DNA of 64,000 bases from Xylophilus sp042867185 (GTDB lineage: Bacteria > Pseudomonadota > Gammaproteobacteria > Burkholderiales > Burkholderiaceae_C): contig JBHZQV010000003.1 of NCBI GenBank assembly GCA_042867185.1, positions 1 to 64,000 on the forward strand, in the 5' to 3' direction. A program made the translations under genes and the position numbers. This document shows, piece after piece, positions 17,841 through 24,966 of this stretch; position 1 is the stretch's first letter; each line of letters begins with the position of its first letter. A model generated the notes under the pieces. That model did no database searches, was not told the DNA's origin, and worked only from the letters and a program-made list of their open reading frames with translations.

Positions 17841-18119
17841 ATGCAAAGCTTCGTTTCTACGCCGACCGTGAAGGTCGTGGGTGCCAATGGCCAAATATCG
17901 CTGGGCAAGCAGTTTGCAGGCCGCCAGGTTTTGGTCGAAGAGCAAGAGACGGGAGTTTGGCTCATTCGCACCGCCACCGTGGTTCCCGACAACGAGCGCT
18001 GGCTCCATCAAGGTGCGGCGTCGGCCGATCTCGCCCGCGCTCTGGACTGGGCCGCTGCCCATCCCGCATCCGACGAAAATGCGGACACCCTGCTGACCGC
18101 GCTGGAGGCCAAGCGCTGA
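17841..18119 (+). CDS. AbrB-like antitoxin (putative)
   Basis: 92 aa. The N-terminal part (TVKVVGANGQISLGKQFAGRQVLVEE, about residues 9-35) fits the SpoVT/AbrB swapped-hairpin DNA-binding fold with its typical G-Q-I-x-L/P-K pattern. The C-terminal region is helical (ADLARALDWAAAHP...). The stop codon overlaps the start of the next gene (TGATG), as in toxin-antitoxin operons. Inverted repeats upstream are candidate operator sites. The frame is open much further upstream but without similarity, so the ATG at 17841 is used. Confidence 0.65.
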   Translation: MQSFVSTPTVKVVGANGQISLGKQFAGRQVLVEEQETGVWLIRTATVVPDNERWLHQGAASADLARALDWAAAHPASDENADTLLTALEAKR

Positions 18120-18439
18120 TGGCCACCGCCGAAGCGCTGGTACGGCTCGACCTGAACAACCCGGTGTTCCAGGAAAACCTGCTCGGCCTGCAGAAGCCCG
18201 ATCGCCATGCCGCACTCGACACGCTCAAGAAAATTCGGCAGTTGACTTGGGCCCAGCTGTACCGCGACAACGGACTCAAGTGGGAAAAGATCGCCAGCGT
18301 CGCACCGCCGGCGGGCATCGATGCGATCTATTCCTTGCGCATGACCCAGGCCAGGCGGTGCACCGCATACCGGGATGGCGATTTCATGCGATTTCTGACC
18401 ATCGCCCCAGACCATGATGCGACCTACGGCCGGAAGTAA
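18119..18439 (+). CDS. Putative toxin partner of AbrB-like antitoxin
   Basis: 106 aa. The C-terminal half (YSLRMTQARRCTAYRDGDFMRFLTIAPDHDATYGRK) looks like the RelE/HigB-type beta core: a strand of Arg-rich sequence followed by FMRFLTIAPDHDATYG, similar to the Phe-L-x-I-x-P-D-H-D-x-x-Y end of RelE-like mRNA interferases. The N-terminal part is helical. Start ATG overlaps the upstream stop by one base, indicating coupled translation. A ribosome-dependent RNase toxin is the likely role, inferred from arrangement and weak similarity only. Confidence 0.6.
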   Translation: MATAEALVRLDLNNPVFQENLLGLQKPDRHAALDTLKKIRQLTWAQLYRDNGLKWEKIASVAPPAGIDAIYSLRMTQARRCTAYRDGDFMRFLTIAPDHDATYGRK

Positions 18440-18494
18440 ATAGGCCGGATGTAGATCAAAAGCGCCTGCAGCCGGCGCCGCGCGATGGCCAGAA

Positions 18495-18511
18495 GCTATC
18501 GAAATAGGAGC
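18495..18511. repeat. Degenerate dispersed palindrome, copy 3
   Basis: GCTAT followed by CGAA and ATAG: the core CTAT-CGAA-ATAG is palindromic but the spacer is shorter than in the other copies. Intergenic. Confidence 0.4.
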
Positions 18512-18929
18512 AATGCATGCCTGCGGGCGTGGAAGCGGCGCCCGGCGACGTGTCTGGCGTGGCCGTGCGGGCAGGGCAGTGGGCGCACCCCCGACGCGGT
18601 CGGCCGCGCGGCGCATGGGCTTCCTGGCGGGAGACTGCTTCGGCACGCTGGCCACCTGGACACGGCAGAGGCGCTCGACCGGGTCATCGCTGCGCAGAAC
18701 GGCTGGTTGATGGGCATCGGCCTCACGGGAATATCGGACAAGCGTCTGCCCGGCACAACATGTCTGTCGCAGCGGATTTTTATAGGGGCAATTCGTGCAA
18801 CGGTTGTATGCAAACTATAAAATGCGAATCGTTGTCATTGCTTTTAGCTTTGTGGACAGGTTCGTGTTGCCGTGAGGGAAATGCGCGTTCGCTCCCCGCT
18901 CTGCACAGGCGCCTGTGGCGCGCCGCCGC

Positions 18930-19025
18930 CTTTGGCATTAATTTCCATCATCTTTGGCACCGTTGTCGAATGCTTTGGCAGTGACGTTTTGGCGCTAGCT
19001 TTGGCAATTGCCGTCGTCTTTGGCA
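18930..19025. repeat. Direct-repeat array, five exact CTTTGGCA copies
   Basis: Exact copies start at 18930, 18952, 18973, 18999 and 19018; a degenerate copy (GTTTTGGCG) lies at 18986. Spacing is 19-26 bp, about two helical turns. No palindrome and no gene is obvious inside. It lies just beyond the 3' end of the HEPN gene. The role is unknown; iteron-like or operator arrays have similar geometry. Confidence 0.7.
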
Positions 19026-19181
19026 GCGGTTTCAAAGAGGTTGCTCCGGCTCAGTCCAGTGCTACGGCCCTACACATCACGGAGAACGCACAGAACCATG
19101 CGCTACGCCCACGCTTCTGTGGAGAGCGGCAAGTGTCATGACAAGGTTGTGCGAGCTGGATTCTGATGCGTCGAGCAAGCC

Positions 19182-20573
19182 TCAACTCAACGGAGCGGCT
19201 CCTTTGATGGCTTTCAGAATCCGCGTGCTCTCGGAGGCCATCAGCAGCAGGTCCTCCTTTAAGACCAAGCGCGCGTGCATCGTGCTGATGCGGATTGGTC
19301 CCAAACGGCGGAACGATTCTTGGACGTCTTCCTTGCGAACGAACACCGCCTGGAATACGGCGCTCCAGTTGTCCTGGCGCACGATGATCTTGATGTAGTC
19401 GCTGAAGTCAGCGTACTCGATCAGCGGAAGATCCGAGCCTGACGTGGTGTCCTTGGCTTTTTTTTCCTTCCAGGTCTGCAGCATGTCCGAGGGTAGCCGC
19501 TGTCGGTACCACTTGTCCCCACACAGGGCAACAAGCCGCTCGACGATAAACCTCCTGATAGCCGTCTCCAGACTGCGAAGTGCGCGAAACGCCATCGCGG
19601 CATGGGTTGTCCCGTCGTCGGCTTCGTCGACGATCTCGATTTCCTGCCAAACCTGGAAGCCAGCGATCTGCAGGCCCTCTTCAAAGGCCATGGCAGGAAA
19701 GTTGACTACCTCGGGGTCAAAGCCCCTGTCTCGGTAGAAGTCCGCACGCAGAACGGGATCTGCGAGCGCGACGGACTGGGTCAAATCCTCGCGCCAGTCG
19801 CCAAGCGTGGTCCGTAGCGACGAAGACAAGGCCTCGTCAAACGGTCGTCGTTGCTGAATCCCGCGTCCGATGCGAATCAGGTCTGCGAAGCCGCCAGCCG
19901 ACGCGGCACTGTTGATGTTATGCAGCCACGGGGAATGCATTTGCTCCATCGCCTGCTGGATGAAGCTGCTGCCAACAGCCGCTGAGCTTATAACGGTGTT
20001 TCGTTGGTCCAACCCCCGTGCCAGTTGTTCGATCTCCCCAAGCTGAGGCAGTCGAAACGCTTGCTGGTACGCCGCACGCGCACTCGTGAGACTTTCAATG
20101 GAGCGGCCGATATCAGTCGCCATGTCCCTACTGTTGATGCCGAGCGCAAGTCGTTGGACCTCGGACATGCCGCTTTGGCGCAAGACACTGTCGATGTCCG
20201 GGCGCAGCACCGCCAGGTCTCGGATGGAGCTCCCCGTGTCATTAGTGGGACCCATCCAGTCAATGAAGCTGGATTTCGTCGACATATTGGCCAAGTAAGC
20301 GGCCGAATGGTCTGCCAAACCATGGGTGCTGAGCTGATAGTCCCTCAGCCCCGTTCCCAAAACGCTTTCCAGCGTGCTTTGATGTTGCAGTTCGGTCTTC
20401 AGGATGTCCGTAATGCGCTGGTCAGCCATAAGCACCTGCTGCAACGTAGTTGACGGCCCCAGTATCGCCTTGAGCTTATTGGCGGGATCCAGCAAATCCT
20501 GCTGCTTATGTAGCTCATCAAGATGGCGGCGGATCGAGTCGGTCATGCTGGTAGTTTCGTTGGATACCCACAA
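19182..20573 (-). CDS. Swt1-type HEPN domain protein, possible defence toxin
   Basis: 463 aa. Residues ~1-290 are mostly helical with no family recognised. The C-terminal ~130 residues fit the Swt1-type HEPN domain: AIRRFIVERLVALCGDKWYRQRLP, then SDLPLIEYADFSDYIKIIVRQDNWSAVF and FRRLGPIRISTMHARLVLKEDLLLM. The last stretch contains RISTMH, an R-X4-H motif as in HEPN RNases, although the usual Asn/Asp after Arg is Ile. HEPN proteins with this arrangement are often RNases of anti-phage or toxin systems. It has lower GC than its neighbours and lies just outside the prophage end. No partner gene is adjacent. Confidence 0.75.
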   Translation of the reverse strand: MWVSNETTSMTDSIRRHLDELHKQQDLLDPANKLKAILGPSTTLQQVLMADQRITDILKTELQHQSTLESVLGTGLRDYQLSTHGLADHSAAYLANMSTKSSFIDWMGPTNDTGSSIRDLAVLRPDIDSVLRQSGMSEVQRLALGINSRDMATDIGRSIESLTSARAAYQQAFRLPQLGEIEQLARGLDQRNTVISSAAVGSSFIQQAMEQMHSPWLHNINSAASAGGFADLIRIGRGIQQRRPFDEALSSSLRTTLGDWREDLTQSVALADPVLRADFYRDRGFDPEVVNFPAMAFEEGLQIAGFQVWQEIEIVDEADDGTTHAAMAFRALRSLETAIRRFIVERLVALCGDKWYRQRLPSDMLQTWKEKKAKDTTSGSDLPLIEYADFSDYIKIIVRQDNWSAVFQAVFVRKEDVQESFRRLGPIRISTMHARLVLKEDLLLMASESTRILKAIKGAAPLS

Positions 20574-20980
20574 GAGCGCCGACCAATCTCGCGAGGTCGC
20601 TCCCAGCCGGCTGCGAATTTCGCGATGCGCCGACCTGTGGGAAGAAGGGCATCAGGCTGCATTCTCGCTCCGATTGCGGGAGACAAGCGGGGCTGCCTCC
20701 AACAATGTGACACCAGCTCCGACGCGAGCTCTGGCCGCAGCTCATGCTCTTTATAACGCCACGGTCGTGGTTGCGTTTGGGTCGAATTGCGCTCGCGCTT
20801 CGCCCGGCCAGGCCACACCAGGCAGGCCCACGGATCGAGACAGATAACCGTTGGCAACTGCATCGCGCTGATACGCCGCGATCACGCACCACTGACTGCT
20901 TCTCGGACGCAAGAGCGGCGACACGGATATTCGCAATGGGTATAAAGGAATCGGCCAGCCTTCTTGACCACCAGTTCAAA
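20574..20980. other. Interval containing the left prophage boundary
   Basis: No gene supported. TCTCGGACGC (20901-20910) is a 10-base match in inverted orientation to one of the repeats at the right prophage end, so the left phage end is probably at or a little left of 20.9 kb. Exact end bases and the target duplication could not be fixed by eye. Confidence 0.45.
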
Positions 20981-21817
20981 CTACCAGTTTTTGATTAGCA
21001 ACTCACCCTTGGTGGCCCGAGCTTTTCCAACCTGGCCGACGCTGTACTTGATCCCCAGCCGCCGCATCGTCAGGCCCTTGAATGCGGCCCGCATCTCCGG
21101 GATGTCGTTGACGCTGACGATGGCCTTGCCCTTCATGGTGCGGAGAATCTCGGCCATGCGGTCGTACTGTTCCAGGCCGAATTCCACGCCATAGCCCGCC
21201 GTCGACCAGTAGGGCGGGTCGCAGTAAAACAACGTCGCCGGGCGGTCATAGCGCCGCATGCACTCGGCCCAGTCCAGGTGTTCCACCACCACCCGGCTCA
21301 GCCGCAGGTGAGCCGCACTTAGTTCCTCCTCGATCCGCAGCAGGTTGATGGAGTGGGAAGAGCTCACCCCCACCCCAAACGTCTGCCCCTCGACCCTCGC
21401 CCCGAAGCACATTTTCTGCAGGTAGAAAAAGCGCGCCGCCCGCTGGATATCGGTGAGCGTCTCAGGGGGCGTGTCCTTGGCCCACTCGAACATCTTGCGG
21501 CTGCTCAGTGCCCACCGGAACTGCCGAACGAACTCGTCGAGGTGGTGCCGTACCACGCGGTAGAGGTTGACCAGGTCGGAGTTGACATCGTTCAATACCT
21601 CGACCTTGCTGGGCTGTTTGTTAAAGAGCAGGGCTGCGGCGCCGGCAAAAGGCTCGACGTAGCAGGTGTGGGGCTCGAACCACGGCAGGATTTCTGCCAC
21701 AAGGCGGCGCTTGCCGCCGATCCACGGGATGATGGGTTTGGCCCCGAGGCCCACGCCCATCACGGTTGCATCAAAGTCTTCGTCGCACGCATCCAGCGTG
21801 TCGATTTGGTTGTTCAT
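20981..21817 (-). CDS. DNA adenine methylase (Dam/D12 class)
   Basis: 278 aa. Motifs: PWIGGKRRLVAEILPWF (SAM/target region), CYVEPFAGAAALLFNK (motif I, EPFAGAA), and TLFYCDPPYWST (motif IV, DPPY). It is an N6-adenine methyltransferase of the D12 class, probably used to modify phage DNA against host restriction. It occupies the last late-gene position by the left end, where Mu has its mom modification gene. Its recognition sequence cannot be read from the protein. A 199-bp leader separates it from the previous gene and contains a CGGTG-CTGTAA-CACCG hairpin. Confidence 0.9.
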   Translation of the reverse strand: MNNQIDTLDACDEDFDATVMGVGLGAKPIIPWIGGKRRLVAEILPWFEPHTCYVEPFAGAAALLFNKQPSKVEVLNDVNSDLVNLYRVVRHHLDEFVRQFRWALSSRKMFEWAKDTPPETLTDIQRAARFFYLQKMCFGARVEGQTFGVGVSSSHSINLLRIEEELSAAHLRLSRVVVEHLDWAECMRRYDRPATLFYCDPPYWSTAGYGVEFGLEQYDRMAEILRTMKGKAIVSVNDIPEMRAAFKGLTMRRLGIKYSVGQVGKARATKGELLIKNW

Positions 21818-22016
21818 TCGGTCTCGCCAATTTCTTTAACTACAATCCCGCCGGCCTGGTACTGGGTGACGGGGTCTTTGGTCGAAACCGTGCGCAATCA
21901 CGGTGTAGGTGGGCGGTTCGGTGTTACAGCACCGGGCCGCTCGCCTCGTCTTTTTTCCTACTCCTTGGATGCCGCCGGTGCGGGCATTCCACCAAGAACT
22001 TGTTCAGCGGGCGCGG

Positions 22017-22376
22017 TCACGGGCGCTCTCCCGGCTCGACCGGAGCGGTCAGGATCTCGTCGGCGCGACCGGCGGCGACCAGCCCGAGCTGCTCAATCGC
22101 GTGCGTGCCGGTGATCGTGTCCAGGTCGTCCAGATCGATGTAGCTGGCCTGGTCCTGGTCCTTCAGCGAGGAACGCAGCGCGGCCGAGCCCATGCGCTCC
22201 TGCGCGGACTGCTCGGGCTTGTCGACCGCGGCCCATTCGATGGCGGCGCGCTCAGCAGCCGTGAAGCGGCGGCGGAAGGCGAGAGGTGCCAGGCGACGCG
22301 GCACGGGGGCCAGCTCAGGGATGCCGATCTCCATCGTTGCACCACCGGGACCGGAGGGGATTCGTTGGGTGGCCAT
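22017..22376 (-). CDS. Phage hypothetical protein, tail region
   Basis: 119 aa, soluble. The central part has a helical, Arg-rich segment (PLAFRRRFTAAERAAIEWAAVDKPEQSAQE), then SYIDLDDLDTITGTHAIEQLGLVAAGRADEILT. Similar small proteins follow tail-fibre genes in Mu-like prophages; their function is unknown. It starts 3 bp after the stop of the preceding gene at 22380. Confidence 0.75.
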   Translation of the reverse strand: MATQRIPSGPGGATMEIGIPELAPVPRRLAPLAFRRRFTAAERAAIEWAAVDKPEQSAQERMGSAALRSSLKDQDQASYIDLDDLDTITGTHAIEQLGLVAAGRADEILTAPVEPGERP

Positions 22377-22379
22377 CGC

Positions 22380-23033
22380 TTACTTCCTCAGCTTGTAGCG
22401 CATCGCGCCTTGGTAGGCAGGGTTCGCGTGGTTCGGCGTCACCTGCAGTTTGAAACTCCGCTCGAAGTCGACCTCGAAGGGCGTGCCGCCGACTGCATAG
22501 GCGTTGTCGGTGACGTAGAAGTCGCCGCCGCCGATCAGCGCCTGCGCCCAGACGTACTGCAGCCCGCTGTTGTAGCCAGGCTGGAACGTGCCGCTCTGCA
22601 CCACCACGTCGTCGACCAGGACCCGGTAGTTGCTGACCGAAGCCTGCGATGTCTGGGTCGCGACCAACAGATCGATGCAGCCGCGGCCGGCGAGCGCGAT
22701 GGCATCTACCCAGGCGCCGCCCTGCACAGGGCTATAGCTCCATGCGATCCCGCCCGCTCGCTGAACGGCCTTCTGCGGCCCGTTCTGCCAGGCACCCAGG
22801 CTGAGGGTCATGTCGAGGCCGGGCGCCGGAATGGCTGTCAGCACGGGGGGGTAGCCCTCCAGGGACCAGTTGTCGAAATCCACCGCGGGGCGCACGGCCC
22901 CGCTGCCGGCGGCGCTACGGCGGTAGAACTTGCGCCCATCGGTCGGGTCGACCACCCGTTTATATTGCGGGTACGGTTTGCCCGATACCCACACGGGCGC
23001 GTCACCGCCCTTGAAATCGCTGTACGCGCTCAT
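22380..23033 (-). CDS. Putative tail fibre / receptor-binding protein
   Basis: 217 aa from MSAYSDFKGG. The sequence is rich in Gly, Tyr, Trp and beta-prone segments (WVSGKPYPQYKRVVDP, GIAWSYSPVQGGAWVDAIAL, YVTDNAYAVGGTPFEVDFE), like distal tail proteins. The ATG overlaps the upstream stop (ATGA). Position at the end of the tail block points to adsorption, but no catalytic or lectin motif is recognised. Confidence 0.65.
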   Translation of the reverse strand: MSAYSDFKGGDAPVWVSGKPYPQYKRVVDPTDGRKFYRRSAAGSGAVRPAVDFDNWSLEGYPPVLTAIPAPGLDMTLSLGAWQNGPQKAVQRAGGIAWSYSPVQGGAWVDAIALAGRGCIDLLVATQTSQASVSNYRVLVDDVVVQSGTFQPGYNSGLQYVWAQALIGGGDFYVTDNAYAVGGTPFEVDFERSFKLQVTPNHANPAYQGAMRYKLRK

Positions 23034-24052
23034 GCAATGCCCCATCCATAGGTAGCGTTGAGGGGAACCAGCTGGAAGCTGGCGAAGGGGTCATCGATCG
23101 ACATCTGCGCGTCGGCGATGCCCTGGTGCTTGGCGCCGTTGAAGGCGACGGCGTTGTCGGTGCGGCCGTTGGCGACCATCAGGCCGATGGAGGGGCCGCC
23201 CCACGTGGGAGCGGCGGGCATCGTCACGGTCACGGCGCCGGCAAAGATCAGCACGTAGTCCTTGCCGTGCTCGAGCGTCACCGCGGCCGTGTTGACCAGC
23301 ACCCGTTCCCGGGCAGCAGCGAGGGCGTCACGACCAGCCAGCGACACCGTCCAAGCGGCATAGGTGCCTTCACCATCGGTCTTGTCGACGGTCACAGACA
23401 ACGGGCCAGCGCCGGCGTTGGTGTAGTTGGTCACGAGACCGCGAAGCGCGGTCGACGGCACCGCGGTGCGGGCGATCGCCACGTACTGGCCCGGGGCGAA
23501 CCCCTTGCCGAGACCGACGTCGAGCACCACCGGGCCCGGCTGGACCGGGATGCTGGTGGTGCTGGTGCCAACGATCGGCGCGCCCAGCTTGTCCGCCTGG
23601 GCCTTGGCATCGAGGACGGACTGGCCGGCCGCCAGCTCGCTGTCATGGGCGCGGCCGGCACTGCCGCCTGCAGCCAACTCGCTGTCGTGTGCTGCGCCCG
23701 CGCTCCGTCCAGCTGTCAACTCGCTGTCATGGGCGGCGCCCGCGCTGCGCCCAGCAGCCAGTTCGCTATCGTGGGCTGCGCCGGCACTGCGCCCTGCTGC
23801 CAGTTCGCTGTCGTGCGCCTTGCCCGCGTCCTCCTGCGAGGCCGAGGCGGCGTCGGTCACAACCTTCTGCGCTGCTGTCAGCTCGCCGACCAGCGTCACC
23901 AGGTAGGTGCGGAAGGTGATCAGCCAGGCCACGAATGTGCCGAGCCAGGCAACGTGCCGGTTCGCCTTCGGGTCGAACTCCTCGACCGGATCGTCGCGCG
24001 ACGGTGCAGGGGGCGGCGCCTCGGGTGCGGCCGGTGGGGCTGTAAAACTCAT
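23030..24052 (-). CDS. Tail fibre-like protein with five 14-residue repeats
   Basis: 340 aa. A Pro-rich N-terminus is followed by a hydrophobic helix (VAWLGTFVAWLITFRTYLVTLVGEL, ~34-58), then residues ~79-148 made of five tandem 14-residue units of the type AHDSELAAGRSAGA, then a beta-rich C-terminal part (VVLDVGLGKGFAPGQYVAIAR...). The repeats should form a rod or coiled stalk. It overlaps both neighbouring genes by 4 bp. Likely a stalk component of the host-binding apparatus; inferred from position and repeats. Confidence 0.7.
   Translation of the reverse strand: MSFTAPPAAPEAPPPAPSRDDPVEEFDPKANRHVAWLGTFVAWLITFRTYLVTLVGELTAAQKVVTDAASASQEDAGKAHDSELAAGRSAGAAHDSELAAGRSAGAAHDSELTAGRSAGAAHDSELAAGGSAGRAHDSELAAGQSVLDAKAQADKLGAPIVGTSTTSIPVQPGPVVLDVGLGKGFAPGQYVAIARTAVPSTALRGLVTNYTNAGAGPLSVTVDKTDGEGTYAAWTVSLAGRDALAAARERVLVNTAAVTLEHGKDYVLIFAGAVTVTMPAAPTWGGPSIGLMVANGRTDNAVAFNGAKHQGIADAQMSIDDPFASFQLVPLNATYGWGIA
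23609..23818 (-). repeat. Tandem 42-bp coding repeat (x5) in tail fibre gene
   Basis: Five in-frame copies coding AHDSELxAGxSxxx. The DNA copies are similar but not identical; units 1-2 are identical at the protein level. Copy number could change by slippage or recombination. Confidence 0.75.
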
Positions 24053-24966
24053 CGCTGTAGAACTCCTTCAACTTCCAAATTGCAGTCGGCAAGGCCCTTC
24101 GACACGTGGATCTGGTCGAAGCTGCCGAAGTAGCCGTATGCGGTCATGCTCTTGAGGTGCCGGGCGCCGATGACCAGGATCGGTTTCGACCGGAAGGGGA
24201 TCAGCTCGTCGCGGATGCGGTCGACCATCTCCTCTTCGACCAGCACCTGGTACTTCACCGTGTCGCTGTAGCCGCGCTCCAGCACGTTCCAGCTGCCGTC
24301 GATCTCATCGCGCTCCTTCAGGCCGAAGTCCACGAAGCCGATGCTCGATCCCCACTTGGTGTTGCCGTAGGCGCGCGCGCGGCCGGTTACCAGAATCCCG
24401 CAGGCGGCGATGCCGCCGGTGTTGGTGACCGTCACCGTGATCGTGGCTTGCGAGTACGCGGGCAACCCCCAGAAAGTGACCCGCGTCTCGCGCTCGATCT
24501 CGCTGAAGTACCAGGCCCACCAGCCGCCGCCGCTGGGTCGGACCATGTTCACGGTCTGGTCGTATTTCACGATCCCGTCTTCGCTGGTGACCTGAACCTG
24601 AACGCGCTGCCCACGCACCGAAAACAGCTGCAGGTGGGTCATCACCCGGCCTGGCTTGATCTTCACGACGATGCTGTCCGGGTTCTCGGTGCGCAGGCCG
24701 TCCTTGCCGCTGAACATCCGCAACCGGTTCTCGACGCCCTTCTTGAGCCACCACAGCACGCTGTCGGTCGCGCCTGGCACGTGGCCTTTGTTGTCGGCCT
24801 GCAGACTCTCGTAGACCAGGCGGGTCACAGGGTCAAGCACCAGCGCCGCTTTCGGATAGCTGGTGCCGAGCACCCATGCCGGCGCCTGTGCCGGCACATT
24901 GGTAGTCATGTTGGCGTCGCTGATCGCCAGCGGCGGCACGACCAGGAATCCGCGGGTGGTACTCAT
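24049..24966 (-). CDS. Phage tail protein (hypothetical)
   Basis: 305 aa, no membrane segment. N-terminus MSTTRGFLVVPPLAISDANM, then WVLGTSYPKAALVLDPVTRLVYESL (a short carbohydrate-binding-like WxxGxxY segment), then beta-rich sequence. It lies directly after the tape measure gene with a 4-bp overlap, the place where Mu-like siphophages code a distal tail protein. Exact role not known. Confidence 0.7.
   Translation of the reverse strand: MSTTRGFLVVPPLAISDANMTTNVPAQAPAWVLGTSYPKAALVLDPVTRLVYESLQADNKGHVPGATDSVLWWLKKGVENRLRMFSGKDGLRTENPDSIVVKIKPGRVMTHLQLFSVRGQRVQVQVTSEDGIVKYDQTVNMVRPSGGGWWAWYFSEIERETRVTFWGLPAYSQATITVTVTNTGGIAACGILVTGRARAYGNTKWGSSIGFVDFGLKERDEIDGSWNVLERGYSDTVKYQVLVEEEMVDRIRDELIPFRSKPILVIGARHLKSMTAYGYFGSFDQIHVSKGLADCNLEVEGVLQR

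Larger units (their letters stand above)
18440..19181. other. Gene-poor interval with repeats
   Basis: No convincing gene. It contains a degenerate dispersed palindrome (18495-18511) and the CTTTGGCA array (18930-19025). Short open frames on both strands lack family features and credible starts. Base composition drops after about 18770, suggesting a boundary between host DNA and a transferred segment that includes the HEPN gene. Confidence 0.5.

Noticed and set aside
18930..19025. CTTTGGCA array as a CRISPR
   Set aside because: Repeat unit is only 8 bp, spacing is 19-26 bp and irregular, and no cas gene is present.
18872..19141. Rightward 89-codon frame in the repeat interval
   Set aside because: It is built from the CTTTGGCA repeats, lacks a ribosome site, and resembles no protein I know.
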